A DNA stretch of 46,988 nucleotides from Pelomonas sp046294815 (GTDB lineage: Bacteria > Pseudomonadota > Gammaproteobacteria > Burkholderiales > Burkholderiaceae_C), in NCBI GenBank assembly GCA_046294815.1, contig JBKBOJ010000016.1, positions 1 to 46,988 on the forward strand, in the 5' to 3' direction. Made by a program: the position numbers and the translations under genes. A model generated the notes under the pieces. The model did not search any database. It saw only the letters and a list, made by a program, of their open reading frames with translations, and was not told the DNA's origin. Below are positions 8,384-16,378 of the stretch, piece after piece. Positions within the stretch are counted from its first letter, which is position 1. Each line of letters starts with the position of its first letter.

Positions 8384-9766
8384 TCAGCGTGCGCCGACGC
8401 GCGCACGCCAGCTGTCTCGATAAGCCCGCCAGCCTGCAGGATTCCACGCCGGCACGGGCGCCGGCGCCATCTCGGGCTGGCTGCCCCAGGCCTGCAGCAG
8501 CCAGGCACCGCAGGTCGTGCCGCTGCCATCGTCGGACACCGCCACGTCGCGGCGCTCGGCCAGCCCGGCCAGCAAGGGGCCGAACGCGGCGTTGGCCGTG
8601 AAGGCGCCCTCCACCACCACGCGGCCGCTGGCGCCCAGCGCGTCCAGGCAGTGGTCGCTCATCAGCGCCACGTACAGCGTGGCCAGCGCAGTCCGCTCAG
8701 CGGGCGTGCTGGGCATGGGCCCGACGAAGCGGCCAGGCTGGCCCGCAAACGGCCCGCCGGTCTGGGCAAAGCAGGGCAAGGCCATCGTGCCCTGCGCAAT
8801 CAGGCGCTCGATGTCCGCCCGCTCGAACGGCGCCGGCTGCGTGCCGGCGATGGCGGCGAACTCGCGCCCGCCCATGAAGCGCATGCAGGGCACGGCAGCG
8901 CCGAACACGTCGCAGTTGACCAGCATGTCCTGCGCCTCCACCAGCGGCCGGGTCGCCGAGCCCAGCGCCGCGGCGATGACCCAGGTGCCGGTGGACAACA
9001 CCGTGCAGGGCCCGCCCGACGGCAGCGTCAGCAGATGGCGCAGCAGCGAGGCGTTGCTGTCGTGGATGCCGCAGACGATCTCGCACGTGGGGCTCACGCC
9101 CGTGCGTGCTGCCAACTCGGGGCGGATACGGCCCAGCCGCGCCCAGGCGTCACGCCGCGGCGGGAACAGGGCGGCCCAGCCACGCGTCTCGACCAGCGAC
9201 GACCAGCGCCCCTCGGCCGGCCGCCACAGGTCGGTGTGGCAGCCCAGCGAGGTCACCTCGCTGGCCGCCACGCCGCACAGCCGCCAGGCCCAGTACTGCG
9301 GATACATCAGCACATGGCGGCCACGCGCGAATTCCGCCGGGAAGCTCGCCTGCAGCCAGTCCAGCTGCCGGCCCAGATTCAGACCCGCGGGCAGCCGGGG
9401 CGAACCGCTTTCTTCGAAAGTGGGGCGCACGGCGGTGTAGCGCCGGGCGTCGCCTTCATCGCCAAACTCATGCTCGTAGTCCAGCACCGGCAGCACCAGG
9501 CCGACCTCGTCGACCAGCGCGGCCGTAGCGCCGTGCGTGACCGGCACGAGGGCGTGGAGATCCGCCTGCGCCGCCAGTTCGGCCAGCTGGGCCAGCAACC
9601 AGCTCCACAGCCGCTCGGTGTCGGCGTGCGGATACGGCCCCGTGCGACGCACGGTGTTGGGCATGCGCCGCTCGGCCAGCGAGCGGCCCGCTGCGTCGAT
9701 GAGGGTCAGCTTGGCGTTGGTCTTGCCGATGTCGAGGACGGCGGTGGCAGCCGGGCGGGCACTCAC
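8384..9766 (-). CDS. FGGY-family sugar kinase, probable L-rhamnulokinase
   Basis: The 460-residue protein opens with VLDIGKTNAKLTLID, the first ATP-binding motif of the FGGY/ASKHA kinase fold, and continues with family segments such as GIHDSNAS and VLSTGTWVI. In this setting it should phosphorylate L-rhamnulose to L-rhamnulose-1-phosphate, as RhaB/RhaK does; a related ketose as substrate cannot be excluded. I place the start at GTG 9764-9766, which overlaps the DeoR stop as GTGA and begins just before the first motif. An ATG at 9818-9820 would add 18 Arg/Pro-rich residues and overlap the repressor by 57 bp, which is less likely. It is cotranscribed with the regulator and divergent from the aldolase/isomerase operon. 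Confidence 0.78.
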   Translation of the reverse strand: MSARPAATAVLDIGKTNAKLTLIDAAGRSLAERRMPNTVRRTGPYPHADTERLWSWLLAQLAELAAQADLHALVPVTHGATAALVDEVGLVLPVLDYEHEFGDEGDARRYTAVRPTFEESGSPRLPAGLNLGRQLDWLQASFPAEFARGRHVLMYPQYWAWRLCGVAASEVTSLGCHTDLWRPAEGRWSSLVETRGWAALFPPRRDAWARLGRIRPELAARTGVSPTCEIVCGIHDSNASLLRHLLTLPSGGPCTVLSTGTWVIAAALGSATRPLVEAQDMLVNCDVFGAAVPCMRFMGGREFAAIAGTQPAPFERADIERLIAQGTMALPCFAQTGGPFAGQPGRFVGPMPSTPAERTALATLYVALMSDHCLDALGASGRVVVEGAFTANAAFGPLLAGLAERRDVAVSDDGSGTTCGAWLLQAWGSQPEMAPAPVPAWNPAGWRAYRDSWRARVGAR

Positions 9767-10650
9767 GAGTGCAGCCCCGCATGCAGGCGCGGGCCGCCGC
9801 GCTCGCCGATGCCCGCGCACTCATGCCCCAGCGCCGCGGCATGCACGTCCTGCGGGTCCACGGCCTCCGGCTCCACGGTGATGACGCGCACACCGTAGTG
9901 CTCCAGCAGCTGCACGGCGCCGTCGGACGCGCCGGTGTCGGTGATCACGGTGGACACCCGGTTCAGCCCGCACAGCACCAGGCCGGCGCGGCGCTGGAAC
10001 TTGCTGCTGTCCACCAGCACGATCAACTCCTCGGCTTGGCCGATCAGGCGCTTCTCGGCCTGGATCAGCAGCGGGTCGGCCTCCATCAGCCCTAGGATGG
10101 ACAGGCCGTAGACGCCCATGAACATCTTGGCCGCGTAATGGTGCTGCGCCACGTCGTTCTCGAACGGGCTGAGAATGACGTTCTGCTCCCGATACACCTT
10201 GCCGCCGGGCAGGATGATCTCGTTGTCGCTGGTCAGCAGCAGGCGCTGCGCCATCAGGAACGAATTCGTCAGAATCTTCAGCTGTTTCTCGACGAGAAAC
10301 TCCGCCATCATGAACGTGGTGGTGCCGCCATTGATGATGATGGTTTCTCCGTTATTGCACATCGAGGTGGCATAACGGGCGATGGCACGTTTGGCGGCAG
10401 CGTGCTGCTGAATATTGTTCTGGAAGGTTTCGCTCGACAGCGTGTAGGCCTTCTTCTTTTGCTCCAACCTTTGAGCGCCACCCCGAACGCGCGTCAGCTG
10501 GTTTTTTGCGGCCAGCCATGAAATATCCCGGCGCACCGTTGCGGCAGACGCCGACAACCATTCCATCAATTGCTGCACGCTGGCGTGTTCACGCTCGTCC
10601 AGCAGTTTCAGCAGACGTTTGTGACGCTTGTGATTGATCATGGAAGCCAC
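9763..10650 (-). CDS. DeoR-family transcriptional repressor, probable rhamnose regulator
   Basis: The 295-residue protein has a DeoR-type N-terminal winged helix-turn-helix (about 20-60; SVQQLMEWLSASAATVRRDI with the usual RRD helix, followed by RGGA). A C-terminal sugar-phosphate sensor domain follows (INGGTTT, then ILTNS at about 130, and VDSSKF near 220). DeoR proteins of sugar loci bind inverted repeats and are released by a phosphorylated intermediate. Its pairing with a sugar kinase (GTGA overlap) and its position divergent from rhaD/rhaI match DeoR-type rhamnose regulators of other proteobacteria. A second in-frame ATG three codons in (10641) is an equally good start. AT content is visibly higher in the first half of the gene than in its neighbours. 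The probable operator is the palindrome at 10887-10918. Confidence 0.85.
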   Translation of the reverse strand: MASMINHKRHKRLLKLLDEREHASVQQLMEWLSASAATVRRDISWLAAKNQLTRVRGGAQRLEQKKKAYTLSSETFQNNIQQHAAAKRAIARYATSMCNNGETIIINGGTTTFMMAEFLVEKQLKILTNSFLMAQRLLLTSDNEIILPGGKVYREQNVILSPFENDVAQHHYAAKMFMGVYGLSILGLMEADPLLIQAEKRLIGQAEELIVLVDSSKFQRRAGLVLCGLNRVSTVITDTGASDGAVQLLEHYGVRVITVEPEAVDPQDVHAAALGHECAGIGERGGPRLHAGLHS

Positions 10651-11095
10651 CTTTTATCGGGCGCCTGTCCAGCAGCGGCGGCGACCGTTGTCTCTCTGAT
10701 GTCGCCCGACCTCTTGGGGTGGGCATCGCTTTGCAGGATCGGGCCCTCTTGGGCCACCGCCCGGGACACGCCCGCCGCCGGCGCGCCGGACGCCTTCGCC
10801 ATGTTGCACTGCAATCAAGATCGCTCAGATTGCAGGTGAAACACGGTTCCGAAAACAGGTTACGCCAGGCCAATGGCATCGTCAATCATGAAACGCTCAC
10901 GTCCGTGAGCGTTTCATGCGCGTTTGCTTATGCGCCGCCGCATTCGCTCATTCTTTTGATTTTGCTCGCAGGGGCCGCGCAGGACCTCGGCTTTGCCTCC
11001 ACACTGCGCCTCGCTCCACCCGTGCCGCGCGGGTGACCGCCGGCACGGCGCCGGCCGAGAACTCAGTTGCACCGATACCGCTCACAGGCAAGTTC
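10651..11095. promoter_or_regulatory. Divergent control region between the deoR-kinase and rhamnose operons
   Basis: This 445-bp stretch holds no credible gene. It is less GC-rich in its middle than the flanking genes and contains the 32-bp perfect palindrome described separately. Additional CGCTCA words occur near 10824 (GATCGCTCAGATT) and near 10945 (ATTCGCTCATTC). The right-hand 150 bp could be a long untranslated leader of the aldolase gene. I could not place convincing -35/-10 pairs for either direction. Confidence 0.55.
10887..10918. promoter_or_regulatory. Perfect 15+15 bp palindrome, candidate DeoR operator
   Basis: The left arm CATGAAACGCTCACG (10887-10901) and the right arm CGTGAGCGTTTCATG (10904-10918) are exact reverse complements separated by TC. 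It lies 177 bp before the rhaD start and about 236 bp before the deoR start. Its length and lack of any following T-run argue for an operator rather than a terminator. The half-site core AAACGCTCA recurs upstream of the PL4 lyase (5736-5744). Confidence 0.6.
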
Positions 11096-13204
11096 ATGTC
11101 CGCAAATTCTCAAACCCCTGCACAACCCCCCATCGCTTCCAAGTGGGATGACGCCGTCGCGGCAAAACTGAGCGAGCCGGAACTGCTGGTGTACCGCTCC
11201 AATCTGCTGGGCTCCGATTTGCGAGTGACCAATTTCGGCGGCGGCAATACCTCGGCCAAGGTCAGGATGCGCGACCACCTGACGGGCGAGGACGTCGAGG
11301 TGCTGTGGGTCAAGGGCTCGGGCGGCGACCTGGGCTCCATCAAGCTGGATGGTTTCGCCACGCTGTACATGGACAAGCTGCAGGCGCTCAAGAAGCGCTA
11401 TCGCGGCCTGGAACATGAAGACGAGATGGTGGATTACCTGCCGCACTGCACGTTCAACCTGAACCCGCGTGCCGCGAGTATCGATACCCCCCTGCATGCC
11501 TATATCCCGAAGGCGCATGTGGACCACATGCACCCGGACGCCATCATCGCCATCGCGGCCTGCGCCGACAGCAAGCGCCTGACCGAGGTGATCTTCGGCG
11601 GCCAGCTGGGCTGGCTGCCCTGGCAGCGCCCCGGCTACGACCTGGGCCTGAAGCTCGAGGCCCTGGCCACCTCGCAGCCTCAGCTCAAGGGCATCATCCT
11701 GGAAGGCCACGGCCTGTTCACCTGGGGCGACACGGCCAAGAGCTGCTACGAGATCACGCTGGACATGATCCGCCTGGCCGAGCAGTGGCTGGCCGAGAAC
11801 ATCAAGCAGCCAGTGTTCGGCGGCGTCAAGACCATCACACTGCCGGCCCAAGAGCGCGCGGCGCTGGCCGCCAAGCTGATGCCCGCGCTGCGTGGCCGCA
11901 TCAGCGCCGGCGAGCGCAAGCTCGGCGACTTCAACGACAGCGCCGCGGTGCTGGAGTTCGTCGCCAGCAAGGATTTGGTCAAGCTCGCCGCACTGGGCAC
12001 CTCCTGCCCCGACCACTTCCTGCGCACCAAGATCCGTCCACTGGTGCTGGACTTCGACCCGGCCAAGCCCGATGTCGACGCGCTGCTGGCCGGGCTGGAC
12101 AAGGCCCTCGAAGCCTACCGCGCCGACTACACGGCCTACTACGAGCGCTGCAAGCGCCCCAACAGCCCGGCCATGCGTGATGCCAACCCCGTCATCTACC
12201 TGATCCCCGGCGTCGGCATGCTGTCCTTTGCCAAGGACAAGGCCACCGCCCGCATCGCCGGCGAGTTCTACATCAACGCCATCAATGTGATGCGCGGCGC
12301 CAACGGCGTCGACAAGTACGTCGGCCTGCCCGAGCAGGAAGCCTTCGACATCGAATACTGGCTGCTCGAAGAAGCCAAGCTGCAGCGCATGCCCAAGCCC
12401 AAGAGCCTGGCCGGCCGCGTGGCGCTGGTCACCGGCGGCGCCGGTGGCATCGGCCAGGCCGTCGCCCGCCAGCTGCTGCAGGAAGGCGCCTGCGTGATGC
12501 TGACCGACATCGACGCCGCCGCGCTGGACAAGGCCCATGCCGACCTCGTGAAGGTGGCGGGCAAGGACAACGTCGCCACCGTACAGGGCAACATCACCTC
12601 CGAGGCGGACGTGGAAGCCGTGCTGGCGGCCACCGCGCTGCGCTTCGGCGGCCTGGACATCCTGGTCTCCAACGCCGGCATCGCCTCGGCCGCGCCGCTG
12701 GAGGACACGACGCTGGAGATCTGGCAGCGCAACCAGGACATCCTCGTCACCGGCTACTTCCTGGTCAGCCGCGCGGCCTTCCGCCTGATGAAGCAGCAGC
12801 GGATCGGCGGGTCCATGGTGTTCGTCGCCAGCAAGAACGGCCTGGTCGCCTCTGCCGGCGCGTCGGCCTACTGCACGGCCAAGGCCGCCGAGCTCCACCT
12901 GGCGCGCTGCATCGCGCTGGAAGGCGCGGCCATCGGCGTGCGCGTCAACGTCGTCAACCCCGACGCCGTCATCCGCGGCTCGCGCATCTGGGACGGCAAG
13001 TGGAAGGAAGAGCGCGCCGCGTCCAACAAGATCGAAGCCGACAACATCGAAGAGTTCTACCGCCAGCGCAGCCTGCTCAAGTTGAGCGTCTTGCCGGAGG
13101 ACATCGCCGAAGCGGTCTACTTCCTGGCCAGCGACAAGTCCGCCAAGAGCACGGGCAACGTGCTCAACGTCGACGCCGGCAACGCTGCCGCCTTCACGCG
13201 TTGA
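11096..13204 (+). CDS. rhaD: Bifunctional rhamnulose-1-phosphate aldolase / short-chain dehydrogenase
   Basis: The 702-residue fusion has an N-terminal class II aldolase (about 30-430; NFGGGNTSAKV, a metal-ligand pattern HVDHMHPD and a further EGHGLF His) and a C-terminal short-chain dehydrogenase (about 435-702). The latter shows the Rossmann motif VTGGAGGIGQA, the SNAG segment and an active-site region with YCTAKAA (Tyr-x-x-x-Lys). The aldolase half should split L-rhamnulose-1-phosphate into DHAP and L-lactaldehyde, and the dehydrogenase half should reduce or oxidise the lactaldehyde. This matches the known RhaD_aldol-ADH architecture and its usual length of about 700 residues. The start at 11096 is chosen because upstream codons back to 10916 are low-complexity and non-homologous in character. 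It is the first gene of the operon, 14 bp before rhaI. Confidence 0.93.
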   Translation: MSANSQTPAQPPIASKWDDAVAAKLSEPELLVYRSNLLGSDLRVTNFGGGNTSAKVRMRDHLTGEDVEVLWVKGSGGDLGSIKLDGFATLYMDKLQALKKRYRGLEHEDEMVDYLPHCTFNLNPRAASIDTPLHAYIPKAHVDHMHPDAIIAIAACADSKRLTEVIFGGQLGWLPWQRPGYDLGLKLEALATSQPQLKGIILEGHGLFTWGDTAKSCYEITLDMIRLAEQWLAENIKQPVFGGVKTITLPAQERAALAAKLMPALRGRISAGERKLGDFNDSAAVLEFVASKDLVKLAALGTSCPDHFLRTKIRPLVLDFDPAKPDVDALLAGLDKALEAYRADYTAYYERCKRPNSPAMRDANPVIYLIPGVGMLSFAKDKATARIAGEFYINAINVMRGANGVDKYVGLPEQEAFDIEYWLLEEAKLQRMPKPKSLAGRVALVTGGAGGIGQAVARQLLQEGACVMLTDIDAAALDKAHADLVKVAGKDNVATVQGNITSEADVEAVLAATALRFGGLDILVSNAGIASAAPLEDTTLEIWQRNQDILVTGYFLVSRAAFRLMKQQRIGGSMVFVASKNGLVASAGASAYCTAKAAELHLARCIALEGAAIGVRVNVVNPDAVIRGSRIWDGKWKEERAASNKIEADNIEEFYRQRSLLKLSVLPEDIAEAVYFLASDKSAKSTGNVLNVDAGNAAAFTR

Positions 13205-13218
13205 AGCAGGAGACATCC

Positions 13219-14517
13219 ATGACCAAGCACATCATCGACGCGGCCCTGGTCGAGCAGCACAACGCCAAGCTGCGTGCCGAGCTGCAGGCCGACTACGACG
13301 CGCTGGGCGGCATGCTGTCGCGCCGCGGCGTGGATATCGAGACCCTCACCGCCCTGGCCCAGACCTTCCGCGTCGCCGTGCCCAGCTGGGGCGTGGGCAC
13401 GGGTGGCACGCGCTTCGCGCGCTTCCCCGGCCGGGGCGAGCCGCGTGACGTCACTGAAAAGCTGGAAGACTGCGCCGTCATCCATCAGCTGACCCGCGCC
13501 ACGCCCACCGTGTCGCTGCACTTCCCGTGGGACAAGCCCGCCGACCCCAAGGCCTTGCGCCAGCAGGCCGATGAACTGGGCCTGGGCTTCGACGCCGTCA
13601 ACAGCAATACCTTCCAGGACCAGCCCGGCCAGGCCCACACCTACAAGTTCGGCAGCCTGACCGCCACGAGCGCCGCCGCCCGCGAGCAGGCCGTGGCGCA
13701 CAACATCGACTGCATCGAGCTGGGCAAGACGCTGGGCTCCAAGGGCCTGACGGTGTGGGTGGGCGACGGTGCCAACTTCCCCGGCCAGAGCAATCTGCGT
13801 GGCGCGCTGGAGCGCTACATCGACAGCGCGAGGGGCATCTACGCCGCGCTGCCGGAAGACTGGCTGATGTACATCGAACACAAGCTGTTCGAGCCGGCGT
13901 TCTACTGCAGCGTCATCGCCGACTGGGGCACCAGCTTCGCCGTCGCGCAAGCGCTGGGCCCCAAAGCCAAGTGCTTGGTGGACCTGGGCCACCACGCGCC
14001 CAACACCAACATCGAGATGATCGTCGCGCGCCTGGCGCAGTTCGGCAAGCTGGGCGGCTTCCACTTCAACGACAGCAAGTACGGCGACGACGACCTGGAC
14101 TCGGGGAGCATCGATCCCTTCCAGCTCTTCCTCGTCTTCAACGAGCTGGCCGATGCGCGGGCCCGCGACGGCGCGGCCTTCCAGCCCGCCTACATGCTGG
14201 ACCAATCGCACAACGTGACCGACCCCATCGAGAGCCTGATGAGCAGCGCCGTCGAGGTGCAGCGCGCCTTCGTGCAGGCGGCGCTGGTGGACCGCGCCGC
14301 GCTGGCCGGCTTCCAGGAAAGCAACGACGTGCTGCAGGCCGCGCAGACCTTGAAGCGCGCCTTCCGCACCGACGTGAGCCCCATCCTCGCGATGGCCCGA
14401 CTGCGTTCGGGCGGCGCAATCGACCCGGTGGCAGCCTACCGCGCAGCCGGCTATCGCGAGCAGGTCGCGGTGAAGCGACCGCCCAAGGCCGGCGCCAGCG
14501 GCTCCGGCATCGTCTGA
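13219..14517 (+). CDS. rhaI: L-rhamnose isomerase (rhizobial/Pseudomonas type)
   Basis: The 432-residue TIM-barrel isomerase should convert L-rhamnose to L-rhamnulose in the cytoplasm. Visible family segments include SWGVGTGGTRFARFPG near the N-terminus, VNSNTFQD, IEHKLFEPAFY with a metal-binding Glu, LVDLGHHAPNTNIE, GFHFNDSKYGDDD and MLDQSHN. These supply the Glu/His/Asp metal ligands of the xylose-isomerase-like fold. It resembles the isomerase of rhizobia and Pseudomonas rather than the shorter-motif E. coli RhaA. A strong ribosome binding site (AGGAGA, 13208-13213) precedes the ATG, 14 bp after rhaD. A structured, possibly dispersed intergenic element follows (14521-14643). Confidence 0.92.
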   Translation: MTKHIIDAALVEQHNAKLRAELQADYDALGGMLSRRGVDIETLTALAQTFRVAVPSWGVGTGGTRFARFPGRGEPRDVTEKLEDCAVIHQLTRATPTVSLHFPWDKPADPKALRQQADELGLGFDAVNSNTFQDQPGQAHTYKFGSLTATSAAAREQAVAHNIDCIELGKTLGSKGLTVWVGDGANFPGQSNLRGALERYIDSARGIYAALPEDWLMYIEHKLFEPAFYCSVIADWGTSFAVAQALGPKAKCLVDLGHHAPNTNIEMIVARLAQFGKLGGFHFNDSKYGDDDLDSGSIDPFQLFLVFNELADARARDGAAFQPAYMLDQSHNVTDPIESLMSSAVEVQRAFVQAALVDRAALAGFQESNDVLQAAQTLKRAFRTDVSPILAMARLRSGGAIDPVAAYRAAGYREQVAVKRPPKAGASGSGIV

Positions 14518-14520
14518 AGG

Positions 14521-14643
14521 AATGGTGCCCCTCGTCCAAGGGGTACCTTGGCCGGTCCCCCGAGGGGACGGCGATGCTTGCCGGATCAACTGGCAAGCAC
14601 ATCGCCAGAGCGGGCCGGCTTGGGAGCGGCCCGGCGCTCGGCC
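14521..14643. repeat. Structured intergenic element after rhaI (possible dispersed repeat)
   Basis: Several nested inverted repeats lie here: CCCCTCG (14528-14534) with CGAGGGG (14561-14567), enclosing CCAAGG-GGTA-CCTTGG (14536-14551). GTCCCC-CGA-GGGGAC (14555-14569) competes with the outer stem. A GGGCCG/CGGCCC pairing follows around 14610-14636. Mosaics of this look (GAGGGGAC near a TTGGGAGCGGCCCGG segment) resemble the scattered intergenic repeats of Burkholderiales genomes. Only this one copy is visible, so the repeat status is a guess. It may act as an mRNA processing or attenuation site between rhaI and the GH28 gene. Confidence 0.35.
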
Positions 14644-14663
14644 CGCCACCATTCACTGCTGCC

Positions 14664-16043
14664 ATGCGCATTGAGCTTGACGCAACGGCCTACGGTGCGC
14701 TCGGCGACGGGTGCACCCTCAACACCCGCGCGCTGCAGGCCGCCATCGACGCGGCGGCCGTGCAGGGTGCCGAGTTGCGCCTGGGCCCCGGCGTCTACCT
14801 CACGGGTGCCCTGTTCCTGAAGACGGGCATGCGGCTGAGGCTGGAGCGCGGCGCCACGCTGCTGGGTTCGCGCGATCTGGCCGACTACCCGCTGCTGCCC
14901 ACCCGCGTGGCCGGCATTGAGATGCGCTGGCCGGCGGCGCTCGTCAACATCTGCGGCGAGCAGGACGTGAGCCTGGTCGGCGACGGCTGCATCGACGGCG
15001 ACGGCCAGGTGTTCTGGGACCGCTACTGGGCCCTGCGCGCCACCTACGAGCCGCGCGGCCTGCGCTGGGCCTCGGACTATGACTGCCAGCGGCCGCGCCT
15101 CATCCAGGTCTTTGAGGCGGCGCGCGTGCACATCGGCGACGGCCTGCTGCTGCGCCGCTCGGGCTTCTGGACGCTGCACCTGTGCTACTCGGAGGACGTG
15201 ACGGTCGAGCGCCTCACCATCCGCAACAACGACGAGGCCCGCGGCCCGTCCACCGACGGCATCGACATCGACTCTTCGCGCCGCGTGATCGTCCGCCATG
15301 CCGACATCGCCGTCAACGACGACGCGCTGTGCCTGAAAGCCGGCCGCGATGCCGACGGGCTGCGCGTTGCGCGCGTCTGCGAGGACATCTGCATCAGCGA
15401 CTGCATCGTGCGCGACGCTGCGGCCGGCCTGACCTTCGGCAGCGAGACCTCCGGCGGCATCCGCCGCGTGAGCGCCGAGCGCATCAGCGTCCATGCGCCG
15501 GTGCCGGTGGGCCTGCTGTTCAAGAGCGCGCCCAGCCGCGGCGGCTTCGTCGAAGACCTGTCCATCAGCGACCTGCAGCTGCTGGGCGTGCCGGTCGCGC
15601 TGCGCGCGACGATGAATTGGAACCCCGCCTACAGCCAGGCCCGCATCCCCGCGGCCGAGCGCGCGGCGGCTGCGCCGCACTGGGCGACGCTGGCCCAGCC
15701 CGTCGCGCCCGAGCGGGGGCGCACGCGGGTCGAGGGCGTGCGCATCCAGCGGCTGACGGCACGCGGTGCGCGCGTCGCCTTCGAGGTGGATGCCACGACC
15801 GAAGTACCGCTGCGCCGCTTCGACTTCCACGCCATCGACATCCAGGCCCGACGCGGCGGCCATGTGCAGGACGCGCTGGGCTGGCACTTCGACGACGCCT
15901 GCCGGCTGCAGTTGGGCACCCCCATCAAGGTGGGCAGCGGCTGCCGGATCGACGGCCTGCCCAGCCAGCATTGCCAGGAGGATCCGACGCTGCAGCGCCG
16001 CGACGTGTCGGCCCTGCCCATGGCCGAGCAGGACATTCTTTAG
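14664..16043 (+). CDS. GH28-family glycosidase (polygalacturonase/rhamnogalacturonan hydrolase type), no signal peptide
   Basis: The 459-residue protein shows the right-handed beta-helix pattern and acid signature of GH28: STDGIDID (Asp198 and Asp201) and NDDALCLKAG (Asp219-Asp220). Downstream GLTFGSETSGGIRRV corresponds to the GSEMSGGVRN-like segment of exo-acting members. The N-terminal DATAYGALGDG corresponds to the usual start of the fold. GH28 enzymes hydrolyse alpha-galacturonosyl bonds in homogalacturonan, RG-I or xylogalacturonan. Two features are odd. No signal peptide is visible from this start or from the ATG at 14574, implying cytoplasmic action on imported fragments. The His usually found just before the GSE segment is replaced by Ala (residue 254). 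It lies 11 bp before rhaM. Confidence 0.82.
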   Translation: MRIELDATAYGALGDGCTLNTRALQAAIDAAAVQGAELRLGPGVYLTGALFLKTGMRLRLERGATLLGSRDLADYPLLPTRVAGIEMRWPAALVNICGEQDVSLVGDGCIDGDGQVFWDRYWALRATYEPRGLRWASDYDCQRPRLIQVFEAARVHIGDGLLLRRSGFWTLHLCYSEDVTVERLTIRNNDEARGPSTDGIDIDSSRRVIVRHADIAVNDDALCLKAGRDADGLRVARVCEDICISDCIVRDAAAGLTFGSETSGGIRRVSAERISVHAPVPVGLLFKSAPSRGGFVEDLSISDLQLLGVPVALRATMNWNPAYSQARIPAAERAAAAPHWATLAQPVAPERGRTRVEGVRIQRLTARGARVAFEVDATTEVPLRRFDFHAIDIQARRGGHVQDALGWHFDDACRLQLGTPIKVGSGCRIDGLPSQHCQEDPTLQRRDVSALPMAEQDIL

Positions 16044-16054
16044 GAGACCCGCCA

Positions 16055-16378
16055 ATGAGCGACGAGATTCGCGCCTTCAAGATGCAGTTGAAGCCTGGTG
16101 TCGTGGCCGAGTACCGACGCCGCCATGACGAGCTGTGGCCAGAGCTGGCCGAGGCGCTGCGCAGTGCCGGCATCCATGACTACTTCATCTTCCTCGACGA
16201 GAGCACGCTGAGCCTGTTTGCCGTGCTCAAGCTCAAGCCCGGCTACCCGATCGACGAGCTGCCACAGCAGCCCGTGATGCGCCGCTGGTGGGACTACATG
16301 GCCCCGCTGATGGAAGTGGAACCCGACAACAAGCCGCGCCAATGGCCCCTGCCGTGCGTCTTCCACTTTGCGGGCTGA
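16055..16378 (+). CDS. rhaM: L-rhamnose mutarotase
   Basis: The 107-residue protein closely fits RhaM (104 residues in E. coli), a dimeric alpha/beta-barrel enzyme that interconverts alpha- and beta-L-rhamnose so that the isomerase receives its preferred anomer. His24 in YRRRHDELWPE, Tyr43 in HDYFIF and the paired Trp in MRRWWDYM match the known active-site positions. TAGGAGA just upstream contains both the stop of the GH28 gene and the ribosome binding site, and the gap is 11 bp. Its 3' end overlaps the next gene by 37 bp in another frame. The confident call anchors the operon as rhamnose-specific. Confidence 0.93.
   Translation: MSDEIRAFKMQLKPGVVAEYRRRHDELWPELAEALRSAGIHDYFIFLDESTLSLFAVLKLKPGYPIDELPQQPVMRRWWDYMAPLMEVEPDNKPRQWPLPCVFHFAG

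Noticed and set aside
10887..10918. Palindrome read as a terminator
   Set aside because: No T-run follows on either side and it lies between two divergent starts, so an operator fits better.
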